From Cytidiella melzeri (Eukaryota > Basidiomycota > Agaricomycetes > Polyporales > Irpicaceae), in NCBI GenBank assembly GCA_022592445.1, contig JABYQR010000042.1, forward strand, positions 124,001 to 188,000: 64,000 nt of DNA, read 5' to 3'. The notes below the pieces were generated by a model. The model had not been told where the DNA came from and ran no database searches. It saw only the letters and a list, made by a program, of their open reading frames with translations. Both the position numbers and the translations under genes were made by a program. Shown here one piece after another: positions 22,043 through 32,445 of this stretch; within the stretch, counting starts at the first letter, position 1; each line of letters starts with the position of its first letter.

Positions 22043-25000
22043 GATTCGTGACGGTCGTCAAGGTCGTAGACAAAGCCGGGCGAGCAGAGGTCGAGTGACG
22101 TGGATGAGACAAGTCGTGTGCCCACCTAGGGACGTTATAACCACGGGCGGCTTTCCCTTATACAGCCGCCGCGTACGCTGGCGCTTGCCCGCTCTTACAC
22201 GTTTTTATCGGTGCCTGCCCTAGAGTTCCGCACAACGTTAACAACCACGACAGATGCTACCGTATCTTTTGCTCTACGAGAATTTACGTTCTGTTTTAGC
22301 ACATGCCACCCTTGCTATTCACTCCTCCTTTGACTCTGTCTATCGATTGAGGAGTTGCTAATAAAGGGTAGAGCGACCACGCGATTCGCACGGCATTTAT
22401 TTCGGCTACTCTTTGTTGCATCTCACTCAGAGTGTCCTTACGAGGTGCCAGACATTTCGGCACAGCATGTATCTGAAGATAACTGTACGATTCAAAAACC
22501 CATTATGAAAGATGTGGGCTTTGGCGAGAGTCACGTCGGCGGGGCTTGTCTCTTTCTGAATTGTCATAGTCCCACCATCTGTCACTTTCGTGCCTTTCAC
22601 GGTAGGTGGTGAACGTAAGCTATAACTCATTGTGCACGGAAGAACACAAGAGCACTCTGGTGCATCACATAGATCTGCTGTCAACCCGCCAGCATCTGGT
22701 CTGTGATTGCATTCCTTCTTTGACTGGAACCACCACCTGCAAAGTTAGGCGCCCAATGTCCACAACACTGCAGTACAACGTTCCAACAGAGCGAGTTGGT
22801 CCCCTACTCCTACGGAGGTCACTACCGTGGGAAAAAAAGTGCCATTGTGCAGATATAAACCCCTTGGAGCACCCTGCTACTCTCTTTTTGGCTGAGCCAC
22901 TTGCCAAGGAGCAAGAGTTCTCCCCTGATTATTGAAGCTTGAGGCTTGCATTTCAATCTGCAGCACTTTGGTGACACAAAATGAAGGGAGAGAGTGAGAA
23001 AGAGGGCGCGAGGTGCCAACAGTCATAAGCTTAAGTGCGAGGGACAGCCATAATGCAACACACGACAAGCAATGCAATGCGAAGCAATGCAGAAGCAAAG
23101 TGAACCAATGCAAATTGAAGCAAAGCAAAGCAATGTGATTCAAAGCAATGCAAACCAATGTGAAGCAATGTGGTGCAATATGCTGCAATGTGATACATGA
23201 GAACACAAGGCAATGCAATGCAATACAGGACAACACAATGCAACACAATGCAATATGTAACATTGCGAGTCTTGCGAGTGACAAGGGCTGCTGCTAGTCC
23301 ATGCAAATGTGCTCGTGTTTGGGCCTGTTGCACGTCCAGCGGTTTCTGGGTGTATCAGCACGCAAGGTGATTGGTGTGCAAATCTCATGCAGTAGGGGGA
23401 GCACAAATACGAGTACAGTGGCAATGATTGTTGTTACATGGTATAGAGACAGACATTGTCAACAAGGTAATACATAGAGTTGAATTGATTAGCCTATTTT
23501 TGTGTGTATCTATAGCCTACAAGGTTTGAGGGAAGTGCCTGTTGTGAACTTGCACTGCCATTGGTAACAGGCATTGTCCATTGCCTCTCATGATGTTTGA
23601 ATTCCTCAACAGAGCTGAATGCCTGCTCAGAAGACCTTCCTTGCATTGAGTATAAAGTGGCAATCCTGGTGGAAATACAGACACTGCTCCTCCATAATAT
23701 CAACTGCCTCCTCAAGTTGCAGTATGAACGTGTCTGTGTCACGTTCATCCTTGTTGTCAAGCTGTTATGAGTTATGATATCTAATTAGTACACCTAAAAA
23801 TAGTTCATGATATTGACTTACATTAAAATCAGCACTGCCACCTGCCCTTGTACGCATCAAGCCATCCCTTCCTGTTGGTGGTGGCTTTGCAGGCAATGAG
23901 TCAATCTAATATATACAGTTAGCTCTGTACTGCATGTGTCAGACTGTAGGTACATAGCTGCATAAGCAGTTGTTCTCTTCCTGTACAAGGTCTTCAACCT
24001 CATCATCATCCTTAACATTGACTGTCATGCTAGTGCACGGACAATAAGACTCCAATGTCCATTCAGTTAACAGACCATCTTATACCGCAGCAGACAACAG
24101 ATGGTGTAGAAGTGATACACACGGTGATACACCTGGAAACTGGAAACCGCTGGACATGCAACAAGCTAAAACGAGGACCCCTTCTTGCAAACAAGCAGAA
24201 CTCCTTGGCACTCAAGAGCCCTTGCAAGATGTCTTGAGGATCACACAAGAGCTGGTTCTACAGCTTGCGTCTCGAGCTTGTTATACAGCCTCTGTCTCGA
24301 ACTTGTTTATACAACTCATGTCTCGAGCTTGTCTATGGCTCAGCCCTTTGGGCACTCGAGCTTGTGCTCCCTTGAGTTATGGAATGAGTTCTCGCGCGAG
24401 TTCTTGTCCATGTCTCTCACGAGATTTGGGCAGCCTCAAGCCCATTGGCACTTTCCCTTGCCACCCTTGGTTTGCTTGTGGCCCCCTTTGCTCCCTTGCT
24501 CTCTTGGATTCTGGGTCTCTTCTCATGGATAGGGGAAGCTTGAGCAGCCTCTCTCTCTTCATCAATGCCCTCGAGCTCGTCACTACCAGGATTTGTTTCC
24601 ATTGCACTGCATCCTTCTCTCCTGTGTGGCTTCAAGTCACCAAGCCTTTGTTTGATTGGATGCTTGTGGTTTAGCTGCACAAGAAGCAGTGTATTCCTTG
24701 TTCTTGTGATGGGTTTCATGTTTGCCCCTTGTTTCATCTCACACTGCCCTCTCTTACTGCCTTGCTCTCACACAGACCTTTAATTTGAGATGGAATTTTT
24801 TGCAGTAGTATTTATACACAGTGTGTTTGTAAGATAGACCCATTTCACTTTCTGCTACGTCACGTGGGTAGGCGTGACGGCACTTGCAGTCTTTTGGCGG
24901 GGAGTTTGAGAGAAAAATTAATTCTTCACCCAGCGACAAACATAAAAGATATCTGCCACCAACAAGTTTTAGCTGTGGATGCACTCTAGAACTTGTTGGT

Positions 25001-25115
25001 TACCAATTCTGAGTACATTGCACTGTGACGGAGTAATTAACAAAACGGTGGCCAAAAAACCCGCGCTTAGTCGGTAAAGAGTATCAGCGGAATAAAAAAT
25101 ATATTTATTGGTTGC
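22043..25115. other. 3 kb region without a recognised gene
   Basis: The first few hundred bases must contain the CHO2 promoter. A low-complexity stretch rich in the word CAATG and GCAA lies at about 23050-23265. Short degenerate repeats of CTCGAGCTTG occur at about 24265-24365. Frames on both strands are short, overlapping and motif-free. The final bases, GTTGC at 25111-25115, are the left copy of the gypsy target-site duplication. Confidence 0.55.
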
Positions 25116-25623
25116 TGTCAAGAGCACAACCAAACTCTATGAAGAGCGAGGAAGTGACGACAGGGAGAGAGAGACGACGAGCGAAATCGCGTGGACGATG
25201 ACGACAGGAGTGTAGGTGATGAGGAGGAGTGGAGACACGACGACGAGGGATCAGCTGACAATGAGCTAAAGACCAGGATATATTAGCAAAGTGGTGAGAC
25301 TTGTACAAGGTGAACGTCACCTAAAGACCAGGAGGTAGAATCTGAGGTCTTTAGGGAGCTACAGGGTGGGTTTATATACATCTCAGACAAGGACCCCTGG
25401 TACTGGGTCTGTACTCCTAACACTGCCATGGGAACATATGGTGTGCTATGGTGCGATGTTCTACAATGTTCCAGCACCTTCTATGATCATGTGACCGGTC
25501 TGTCACATGCACTTGATCACATGCAGTAGCCATGTACCATTGATAAGATAAGATAAGGAAATTGAGAAGATAGGATAACAAAAATAAAAGGAAAAGAAAG
25601 GAAAAGTGTGCATGGTCGTGACA
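25116..25623 (-). repeat. 3' LTR of the gypsy element (element orientation)
   Basis: It is 508 bases, TG at the left and CA at the right, and nearly identical to 31824-32331. Relative to the other LTR it differs at five sites, four of them transitions. Confidence 0.97.
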
Positions 25624-25635
25624 TTACCCCCCTCC
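25624..25635 (-). promoter_or_regulatory. polypurine tract of the gypsy element
   Basis: Read on the minus strand the sequence next to the 3' LTR is GGAGGGGGGTAA, the expected plus-strand priming site. It overlaps the end of pol, whose TAG stop is at 25635-25637. Confidence 0.85.
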
Positions 25636-28600
25636 TAAAGGCCTTTTCTCCGGAAGGCAGGAGTTGAGTCTTTTCCGTCTTCCCACAAGGATACGCGTCG
25701 TAGAGTTTCGGAAGGTAGTTTTTCAAAATTCTTGTTGATTGGTCGAAAATTCATCGCCAAGAATAGAGATGCAGCAATTGGTCGTGGAGCTCCTGGGTGC
25801 CGTCTGTGGAAATCTTTAACCGCTTTATCAGCATGAGTAACGTTGGTTGCGGGTTCCCAGGAGTTTTCTGAATCTGGGTATCCTTTCCACTTGACGCGAT
25901 ACTGGAACTCCTTCTTTCGACCGAAGATCCTTGAATCAAGAATCTGTTCTACCTCGTACTCCTCTTCTTCGTCTACCACAATTGGTTCAGGTTTAGGAAA
26001 TTCCCGATTAGGGACCAAACTTGCCGTCTTGGCTGGTCGCAACCTATCCACATGGAACACTGGGTGGCGCTTGTCTCGGATGGTAAGCTTAACCCGGTAG
26101 TTCAAATCCCCAATCTTTTCTAAGATCTCATAGGGACCATCTCGTTTTGGTGCTAGCTTTGCCACCGGCTGTTCCTTTGGATGCTTCTCGCGTTCCACAT
26201 AAACCTTATCACCAACTTTAAACTGCGGGGCCTTTGTAACTCCATGATCGTAGAATTGTTTCATGCGTTCCGCCGTGAGCTGTAGTGCAGCTTTAGCGTC
26301 TTCTTGGGCTTCTCGGAGCACTCGAAGGCGTTCGTCTGCTGCGGGAACGTTTGATACTGGATTCAAAGGCACCTGGAATTCCGGTAGATACCCATAGATC
26401 AGTTCGAAAGAAGCCTTCCCGGTGGACGAGTGTACGCGGCTATTAAGCGCAAACTCCGCAATTGGCAACCAGTCCACCCAGTCATCCTGTCTAAAGGAGC
26501 AGAACACTCGGAGATACTGTTCTATTTCTTGATTCATACGTTCGGTTTTACCATCTGTCTGAGGATGGTACGCAGTGGACATAGACGACTTTACTCCGAG
26601 TGCATTGTAGATAGCACGGAGAAACTTGGACGCAAATACCGATCCGCAGTCTGAGATCATCTGGCGAGGTACACCATGGAGTCAAAACACGTTTGCAATA
26701 TAGTCCTGCACGTGTTCGGGAGTTTTCATGCTTTCTCGTGATGGATAGCAATGTACCTGCGCTGTTGTCCAATCAACTACAACCATGATAGAATCGTATC
26801 CTTTACATGGCGGGTACTTGACAATGAAGTCTGTGGTAACGCTTTCCCATGGAGCATTGGGCGGATCTAGTGGATTGAGTGGACCACATGGTGGAGCGGG
26901 GTATGTCTTGGTTCTTTGACAGGTATCACACATGTCTACATAGTCATTGACAAAGCGTGTCATGCTGGGCCACCAGTAGTTCCGAGAGAGTAGTTCCAAC
27001 GTTTTGTACCTGCCCGGATGTCCAGCGGCGGGTAAGTCGTGATGTCTCCGAACTAGTTCCTTTCGGATTTCGTCATCTTTAGGAACATAAACTTTTCCCC
27101 GGAACAATAACAGTCCATTCTCAACGTTTCATTCTTCGAGACCCCGGCTAAGAAGGCGAGGTCCGAGTTTCTTGACTTTGGCAAGTGCTTCTGCCACCTC
27201 GGTTTCTCGAAGAGAACATTCACGGATACGTTTCAACAGGTCTCTGTCTGGCTGTACACTAGCTTGCCCACGTTGAGAAGCGGCAGCTCGGAAAACCTCA
27301 GGCGCTAAGACTACTTGTGACAGATTGTCTTCTTCGTCCTTGACCTCATGTTGGCCCAGCCGGGACATAGAATCCGACTTTCCCATTGACTTTCCGGGCT
27401 TCGGAACGATCTCAAAGTTGAAGCGTGAGAGGAACAATGACCAACGCGCTTGACGACGTGTCAAGTTGCGAGCTGTCTTCCAGTACTCGAGATTCTTGTG
27501 GTCAGAGAAGATAGGTAATTTCTCTGGTAGCCCTTCCAAATAATGACGCCAGTCTTCAAGGGCTCGTACAATTGCTATAAGTTCTCGGTCGTATATCTCA
27601 TAGTTCCGTTCAGTCTCAGTCATGCCTTCAGACCGATAGGCTACTGGATGCCACGTGCCGTCTTCGGCTTGTTGCTCCAATACCCCTCCCATTGCATATC
27701 CGGATGCATCCGTTTCCAAACGTGTGGGTCTATCAAAACTCCACATTGCCAATACTGGGGCTTCCACGAATCGTCAGCGAAGTTCATCGAACGCTGACTG
27801 TTCTTCAGGACCCCATTTCCAAGGGACCTTACCCGTGAGACGGTCTAGGGGTTTACATATCTTCCCAAAGTCCCTGATGAACCTTCGGTAGAAGTTTGCA
27901 AACCCACGGAATTGGCGGATGTCGGAAACGTTCTGCGGTACAGGCCATTCAGCCACTGCCTTTACTTTGACAGGATCCATACGTAACTGATTGTGGCCAA
28001 TGATAACGCCAAGGTACTCCGTTTCTGATCTCTCAAACTTGCATTTCTCAGGTTTCAAGAATAGGTCATGTTGCCTGAGTCGTCTCAGAACTTCATGTAC
28101 CACCTCGCGGTGTTCGGATATCTCCTTGGAATAGATAAGAATATCGTCTAAGTAGACCGTGACTTTGCCTTCGGCAATGAGGTCGGCAAAAATATCATTC
28201 ATCATATTCTGGAACGTAGCCGGAGAGTTTGTCAGTCCGAAGAACATGACGGTTGGTTCGAAAAGTCCACGGTTGGTTACAAACACTGCCTTGTGTTCAT
28301 CACCTTCTTTGATGCGGACATTGTTATATCCCCATCTGACATCTAGTTTGGTGAAGAACCTAGCGCCTCGCAGTCTATCCATGAGTTCGGAGATCAACGG
28401 CAATGGATACCTGTTTTTGATAGTGACTTCGTTTAGCTTCCGGTAATCCTGCACTGGGCGTAACTTTCTGTCCTTTTTCTTGACAAAGAAGAAGGGTGAC
28501 GCCATTGGGGATTTCGACGGTCAAATGTACCCTTTCTCTAGGTTCTCTCGGATAAACTTATCAAGCTCTTCTTGTTCAGGGTGCGACAGCGGGTAAACCT

Positions 28601-29590
28601 TTGCATGGAATCCTTTTGCCTCCGGAACTAACTCAATTGCATGGTCGTACAACTTGTGTTTTGGAAGTCGTTGAGATTCCGTTTCAGAGAAAATGTGAGC
28701 ATGTTGACAATATTGTTCAGGTACCATCTCCTCAAAGGTTTTGACTGGTTTAACCCGGTTCTCAACCTCAGCTAGTTCACTAGAGTATGTATATCCCGCT
28801 AGAGTGAACAGGCGTTCGCCTTCCTGTACCATAGATGTCGGACGTGTGCGTACAATGCGTCGGGGAGTTCCTTTTCCACCGAGCTGAGTAGTGGCCTGTG
28901 CCTGTAACTTCGGCGATTCGGCCTCCTCCAAACTTCCTGAACCTTCCGTGGTTTCCTCAATGTCTTCTTCGGCATCCTCTGTATCCACCGGCAAGTACGG
29001 GAGTTGTTCCACAACTGTCCGTAGTCCCGGAGTTCTCTTCTTCCGTTTAGGCTCAGCTGTTCTCTTAGCTGCAACCTCCTTCGCCTCATCAACCCGTTGC
29101 CTGGGTTTACATGCATCAGGACATCCATCCATCCTGATGATGCCTTTGTACCAATCAATGGTGGGGTTATGATACCGCAACCAGTCGATTCCTATAATTA
29201 CGTCTTCGGGTCCAATATCAGTGACCGTGAAGATGGTCCTCTCCTCGTGGTCCCCTATTCTCATATTGAGAATGGCAACTTCGTCAATAGCCCCGTCTCG
29301 ATTTGGGGTTCCGTCTATGTTATACACCGGAATGGGTTGTTTCAACTTCCGGGTTCTGATACAATGCTCTCGAACAAACCGTTTATGAATGAATAGTGTG
29401 AGGCTCCACTATCAATCATTGCTGTGACTTCTTTAGATCTCCGCACTCCTGAAACTGTGATGGGTACGTGAAAATGTTCCGATTCAGAACCAGTCTCTAA
29501 TACATCAGACGCGAGTATGGAAAATCTATTAGTACATGGTAAACGTGGGGCGCGTGCTTGCGCAGCTCGAATCACGGCCCGAATCAAAAA
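25635..29590 (-). pseudogene. gypsy pol: protease, RT, RNase H, integrase, chromodomain; disabled by four TGA codons and a frame change
   Basis: Protease is marked by AMIDSGASHYSFI (about 29400-29440). After a frame change near 29390 the frame continues through FFFVKKKDRKLRPVQDYRKL, FFGLTNSPATFQNMM and the RT active site VYLDDILIYS. RNase H follows (ETDASGYAMGGVL, SDHKNLEYW). Integrase has HHDLPAAGHPGRYKTL, a CDTCQRTK zinc pair, TTDFIV, ISDCGSVF and TERMNQEIEQYLR. The C-terminal chromodomain reads YEVEQILDSRIF, QYRVKWKGYPDSENSWEP. TGA codons replace expected residues at 28521-28523 (Arg), 27774-27776 (Arg), 27129-27131 (Trp) and 26682-26684 (Arg). The chromodomain likely steered integration to marked chromatin. 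The frame change near 29390 fits loss of one ATTC repeat unit. Confidence 0.93.
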
Positions 29591-30785
29591 CCCTCCTCCA
29601 ATCTCTTTTTGAGGTCGGCGTTTCTGCCCTCAACTTCTCCAGTTCTCCTAGTACGGCCTTGAGTGTCACTTCCAATACTCCCGACGAGTTCGACGCTTCT
29701 TCCTTCTCAGGCTTCTTTTCTTCGGCCCGAGGAGAAGATGCCTCCCCATTGGTAGCAGCTACACGTGGTTCACGAGGAGGTGGACGAGGGACTGCGGGCT
29801 TGGTACACGTGCGTGCAATGTGACTGGGGTCGGTGGTAATCTCTTGGCAGTTGTAACACCGCCAACCCTGTTGCATTTTGGAGGCGTCAACCTCCATGGG
29901 AACCGGACCGTTGGAAGGACGGGGAACCGGAGTAAACCTGGGCTGAGACTGGGTGGGTCTCGACGTAGTTGATGGGGGAACAGACGGAGTTTTCTTTTCC
30001 GTTGTCTCCCTGATGCGGGCATATGCAGCTGCCATTTTCAGGGACCTATCAATCCAGCCTTGGTAATTGGCCGGAGGTGCTTCGGCCGTTGCCAGCCGCC
30101 CATAGATGTATTCAGGGAGACCCTTGATGAACCGGATCTCCTTGTCTATGTTGCTCAACCTATTGATGCGACCCACGTATGACTGGAAGTCAGTGACGTA
30201 TGTACCGACATCCCGCGCATTCTTTTCCTTCTTTTCAGCTCCACAGAGCTTTTCCAGTTCGCAAATGGCAGTATCCTCGGGCGTTGCATTGCCGAAGTAC
30301 TTTTTGAGCTCGGTTTTGAACTTAGCCCACGTGTCAAGATTGGCCGGCAAATCACCGTTGTGATCAGCCATGTGATCTGTGACTGGTATTGCCCATTGGG
30401 CAGCTTTCTCCGACAGACGGTAGATGGCCGTCAGGACCTTGGTTTTCTCGTCCGTGATACTGGCAGTCACTCAGTAAGCCTCACACTGGGACAGAAAACG
30501 CTCCAGGTCACGACCATGTTCGCCCTTGTATCTATCGGGCTTGGAATCATTGTTGTTGACCGTAACCTGCGGTCTGGGCATTGCTTGCGCGACTGCAGCT
30601 ACAATGGCTGCAACCAGGGCGGGATCAACCGCGGGTGTTGTCATTGTGGTGGGAGTGGGAGAAACGGTTTCAGGGGTAGTGATGGGATCAGGAATAATGA
30701 GGGTATCGTCTGGTGGAGCCGGTGGGTTTTCTGGTACAACTGAACTGGTATTGACTTCGACTTCTTCAGGAACTCCGACAATCAA
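29529..30785 (-). pseudogene. gypsy gag with one in-frame TGA
   Basis: The N-terminal 104 codons (from MIVGVPEE) end SQCEAY, then TGA at 30471-30473, then the same frame continues VTASITDEKTKVLTAIYRLS. Family comparison suggests Trp at the stop. The capsid-like region includes WAKFKTELKKYFGN and RFIKGLPEYIYGRL. A zinc knuckle is present in altered form (CYNCQEITTDPSHIARTC), with extra residues between the second Cys and the His. The frame ends at 29529, overlapping the protease frame by about 60 bases, where the downstream frame is +1 relative to gag. Confidence 0.88.
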
Positions 30786-30998
30786 CGGTATTTGACTATT
30801 ATCGCAAGCTACGTATCCAGAGTATCGTTGTCCTTCTCTGAAATGACGGGATACTACAAACTTTTGATTTCGATTTGGACACGGCTGTTGTTCGCAGATT
30901 TCAATATATGCGTGGTCCTCTTCGTTATCGTGACAATCCTGAAGATCGTCGGGATCGAAGACGTGGAAATGATTATCGCACTGAATGATTGCTATCTA

Positions 30999-31841
30999 CT
31001 ACAAAGGGAGTTTCTCAAAATATCCTCCGTCTGCTACGAATGCAACTCGACTCGTGACTTCTGTCAACCTCTTGCGTAATTGCGTGAAGTTGATCTGCCC
31101 TACTGACTGCAGACCCCAGTTCAGTGCTTTGAGCTGGGCCGGCGTGCGGGTGGAGAGTACTTCCTCCGTATGCTCTGTGAGGTACAGAAGCTTGTCGTTG
31201 AGTAGCAAAACTGACTTGACCTGTGAGTCGTTGCGGTCGCGAGTAAGTTCGATGAGGATCTTGAGGCGTTTAGTAGTGGCTTCAATCTTCGGCTTGAGGA
31301 TACCGACTTGATCCTTGATTGAGAATTTGTGGAAGTCGAGCGTCACAGGTTTTTGCGCGTCCAGTCGAGGGGGTGCAGGTGCCTGAGCGATACGATCCTT
31401 GAGAGATGGTTTCTCAATGCGGTCGGAGAATGTTTGTGCGCGCTCTGTGCGTGCACGTTCCTTAATAGCCTCGTTGTCACGAGCAAACTTTTTGTGGTCA
31501 AAGGCTGGGAGTCGGGTGCCGAGAGGGTGATAGTGGGGACGACGTGAGACGTAGGAGACAATAGCTTCAAGGTCTTTCTCTGTATAGAGACGAGGACGAC
31601 CTTGCTCACGTAGTTCTCGGCGAGCTTCGAAGAAAGACTCAGGTATGCGGCGACGAATGCGTATGTCCTTAGGCACTACAACCACAAAGTGAGATGTAAG
31701 GTCAAAGGTCCGGGCCAATACAACGTACTGGTAAACCGGGGGGACTAAACTTTTTAAAACTTTGGGGAAAACGATGTGTGCGATTGCGCGACGTCCAGGC
31801 GAGCGTACAGAGATTCTACCTAATGTCAAGAGCACAACCAA
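30999..31841 (-). CDS. extra 280-codon open frame between the 5' LTR and gag
   Basis: The frame starts 18 bases inside the 5' LTR and ends at a tandem TAG TAG (30996-31001). It encodes a basic, charged protein (PKDIRIRRRIPESFFEARRE, RLYTEKDLEAIVSYVSRRPH, DRIEKPSLKDRIAQAPAPP, LKPKIEATTKRLKILIELTR). I recognise no domain. It is in the same frame as gag, and the 70 codons between the TAG pair and the first gag ATG are fully open. It could be a separate protein, an N-terminal part of Gag reached by read-through or splicing, or captured sequence. It is the only long frame of the element without an internal stop. Confidence 0.55.
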   Translation of the reverse strand: MVVLLTLGRISVRSPGRRAIAHIVFPKVLKSLVPPVYQYVVLARTFDLTSHFVVVVPKDIRIRRRIPESFFEARRELREQGRPRLYTEKDLEAIVSYVSRRPHYHPLGTRLPAFDHKKFARDNEAIKERARTERAQTFSDRIEKPSLKDRIAQAPAPPRLDAQKPVTLDFHKFSIKDQVGILKPKIEATTKRLKILIELTRDRNDSQVKSVLLLNDKLLYLTEHTEEVLSTRTPAQLKALNWGLQSVGQINFTQLRKRLTEVTSRVAFVADGGYFEKLPL

Positions 31842-32331
31842 ACTCTATGAAGAGCGAGAAAGTGATGACAGGGAGAGAGAGACGACGAGCGGACTCGCGT
31901 GGACGATGACGACAGGAGTGTAGGTGATGAGGAGGAGTGGAGACACGACGACGAGGGATCAGCTGACAATGAGCTAAAGACCAGGATATATTAGCAAAGT
32001 GGTGAGACTTGTACAAGGTGAACGTCACCTAAAGACCAGGAGGTAGAATCTGAGGTCTTTAGGGAGCTACAGGGTGGGTTTATATACATCTCAGACAAGG
32101 ACCCCTGGTACTGGGTCTGTACTCCTAACACTGCCGTGGGAACATATGGTGTGCTATGGTGCGATGTTCTACAATGTTCCAGCACCTTCTATGATCATGT
32201 GACCGGTCTGTCACATGCACTTGATCACATGCAGTAGCCATGTACCATTGATAAGATAAGATAAGGAAATTGAGAAGATAGGATAACAAAAATAAAAGGA
32301 AAAGAAAGGAAAAGTGTGCATGGTCGTGACA
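31824..32331 (-). repeat. 5' LTR of the gypsy element (element orientation)
   Basis: It is the 508-base partner of the LTR at 25116-25623. The minus-strand sequence just inside it, starting TTAGGTAGAATCTC, resembles an internal LTR word and is not an obvious tRNA 3' end, so the primer type is undetermined. Confidence 0.97.
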
Positions 32332-32445
32332 GTTGCAACCAATGTTTGCCAATGGAGAGGGCGGACTACAGCTGAACTACGCGTAATAAATAGGCTGCCT
32401 GGATGAGCACCATAGTACAGTAACAACCCCCGCCAGGTCATAACA
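32332..32445. other. target-site duplication and 5' leader of the DDE transposase gene
   Basis: GTTGC at 32332-32336 repeats 25111-25115. The remaining bases up to the ATG at 32446 are the presumed leader of the DDE gene, now separated from its upstream flank by the gypsy insertion. Confidence 0.7.

Larger units (their letters stand above)
25116..32331 (-). mobile_element. complete Ty3/gypsy LTR retrotransposon with chromodomain (chromovirus), mutated
   Basis: Two 508-base LTRs bound the element and both start TGTCAAGAGC and end GTCGTGACA. The flanking pentamer GTTGC at 25111-25115 and 32332-32336 is a perfect target-site duplication. The order on the minus strand is 5' LTR, an extra 280-codon frame, gag, protease, reverse transcriptase, RNase H, integrase, chromodomain, polypurine tract, 3' LTR. 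I count five differences between the LTRs (about 1%), so insertion is recent. The coding part carries five in-frame TGA codons and two frame changes, so this copy cannot make a full polyprotein without recoding. It landed just upstream of an older DDE transposase gene. Confidence 0.96.

Noticed and set aside
23050..23265. CAATG/GCAA-rich stretch that could look like a repeat array or CRISPR-like pattern
   Set aside because: There is no fixed period and there are no unique spacers. It is low-complexity sequence in a eukaryotic genome.
22355..24985. Frames that might be an old transposon or a host gene between CHO2 and the gypsy element
   Set aside because: No transposase, RT or other motif could be read in any frame, and no terminal repeats were seen.
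26682..30473. Recoding of TGA as an amino acid in the gypsy element
   Set aside because: The stops fall where two different residues (Arg and Trp) are expected, and host genes in the window use TGA as a normal stop (for example ASF1 and the DUF6533-type gene). Mutation is the simpler explanation.
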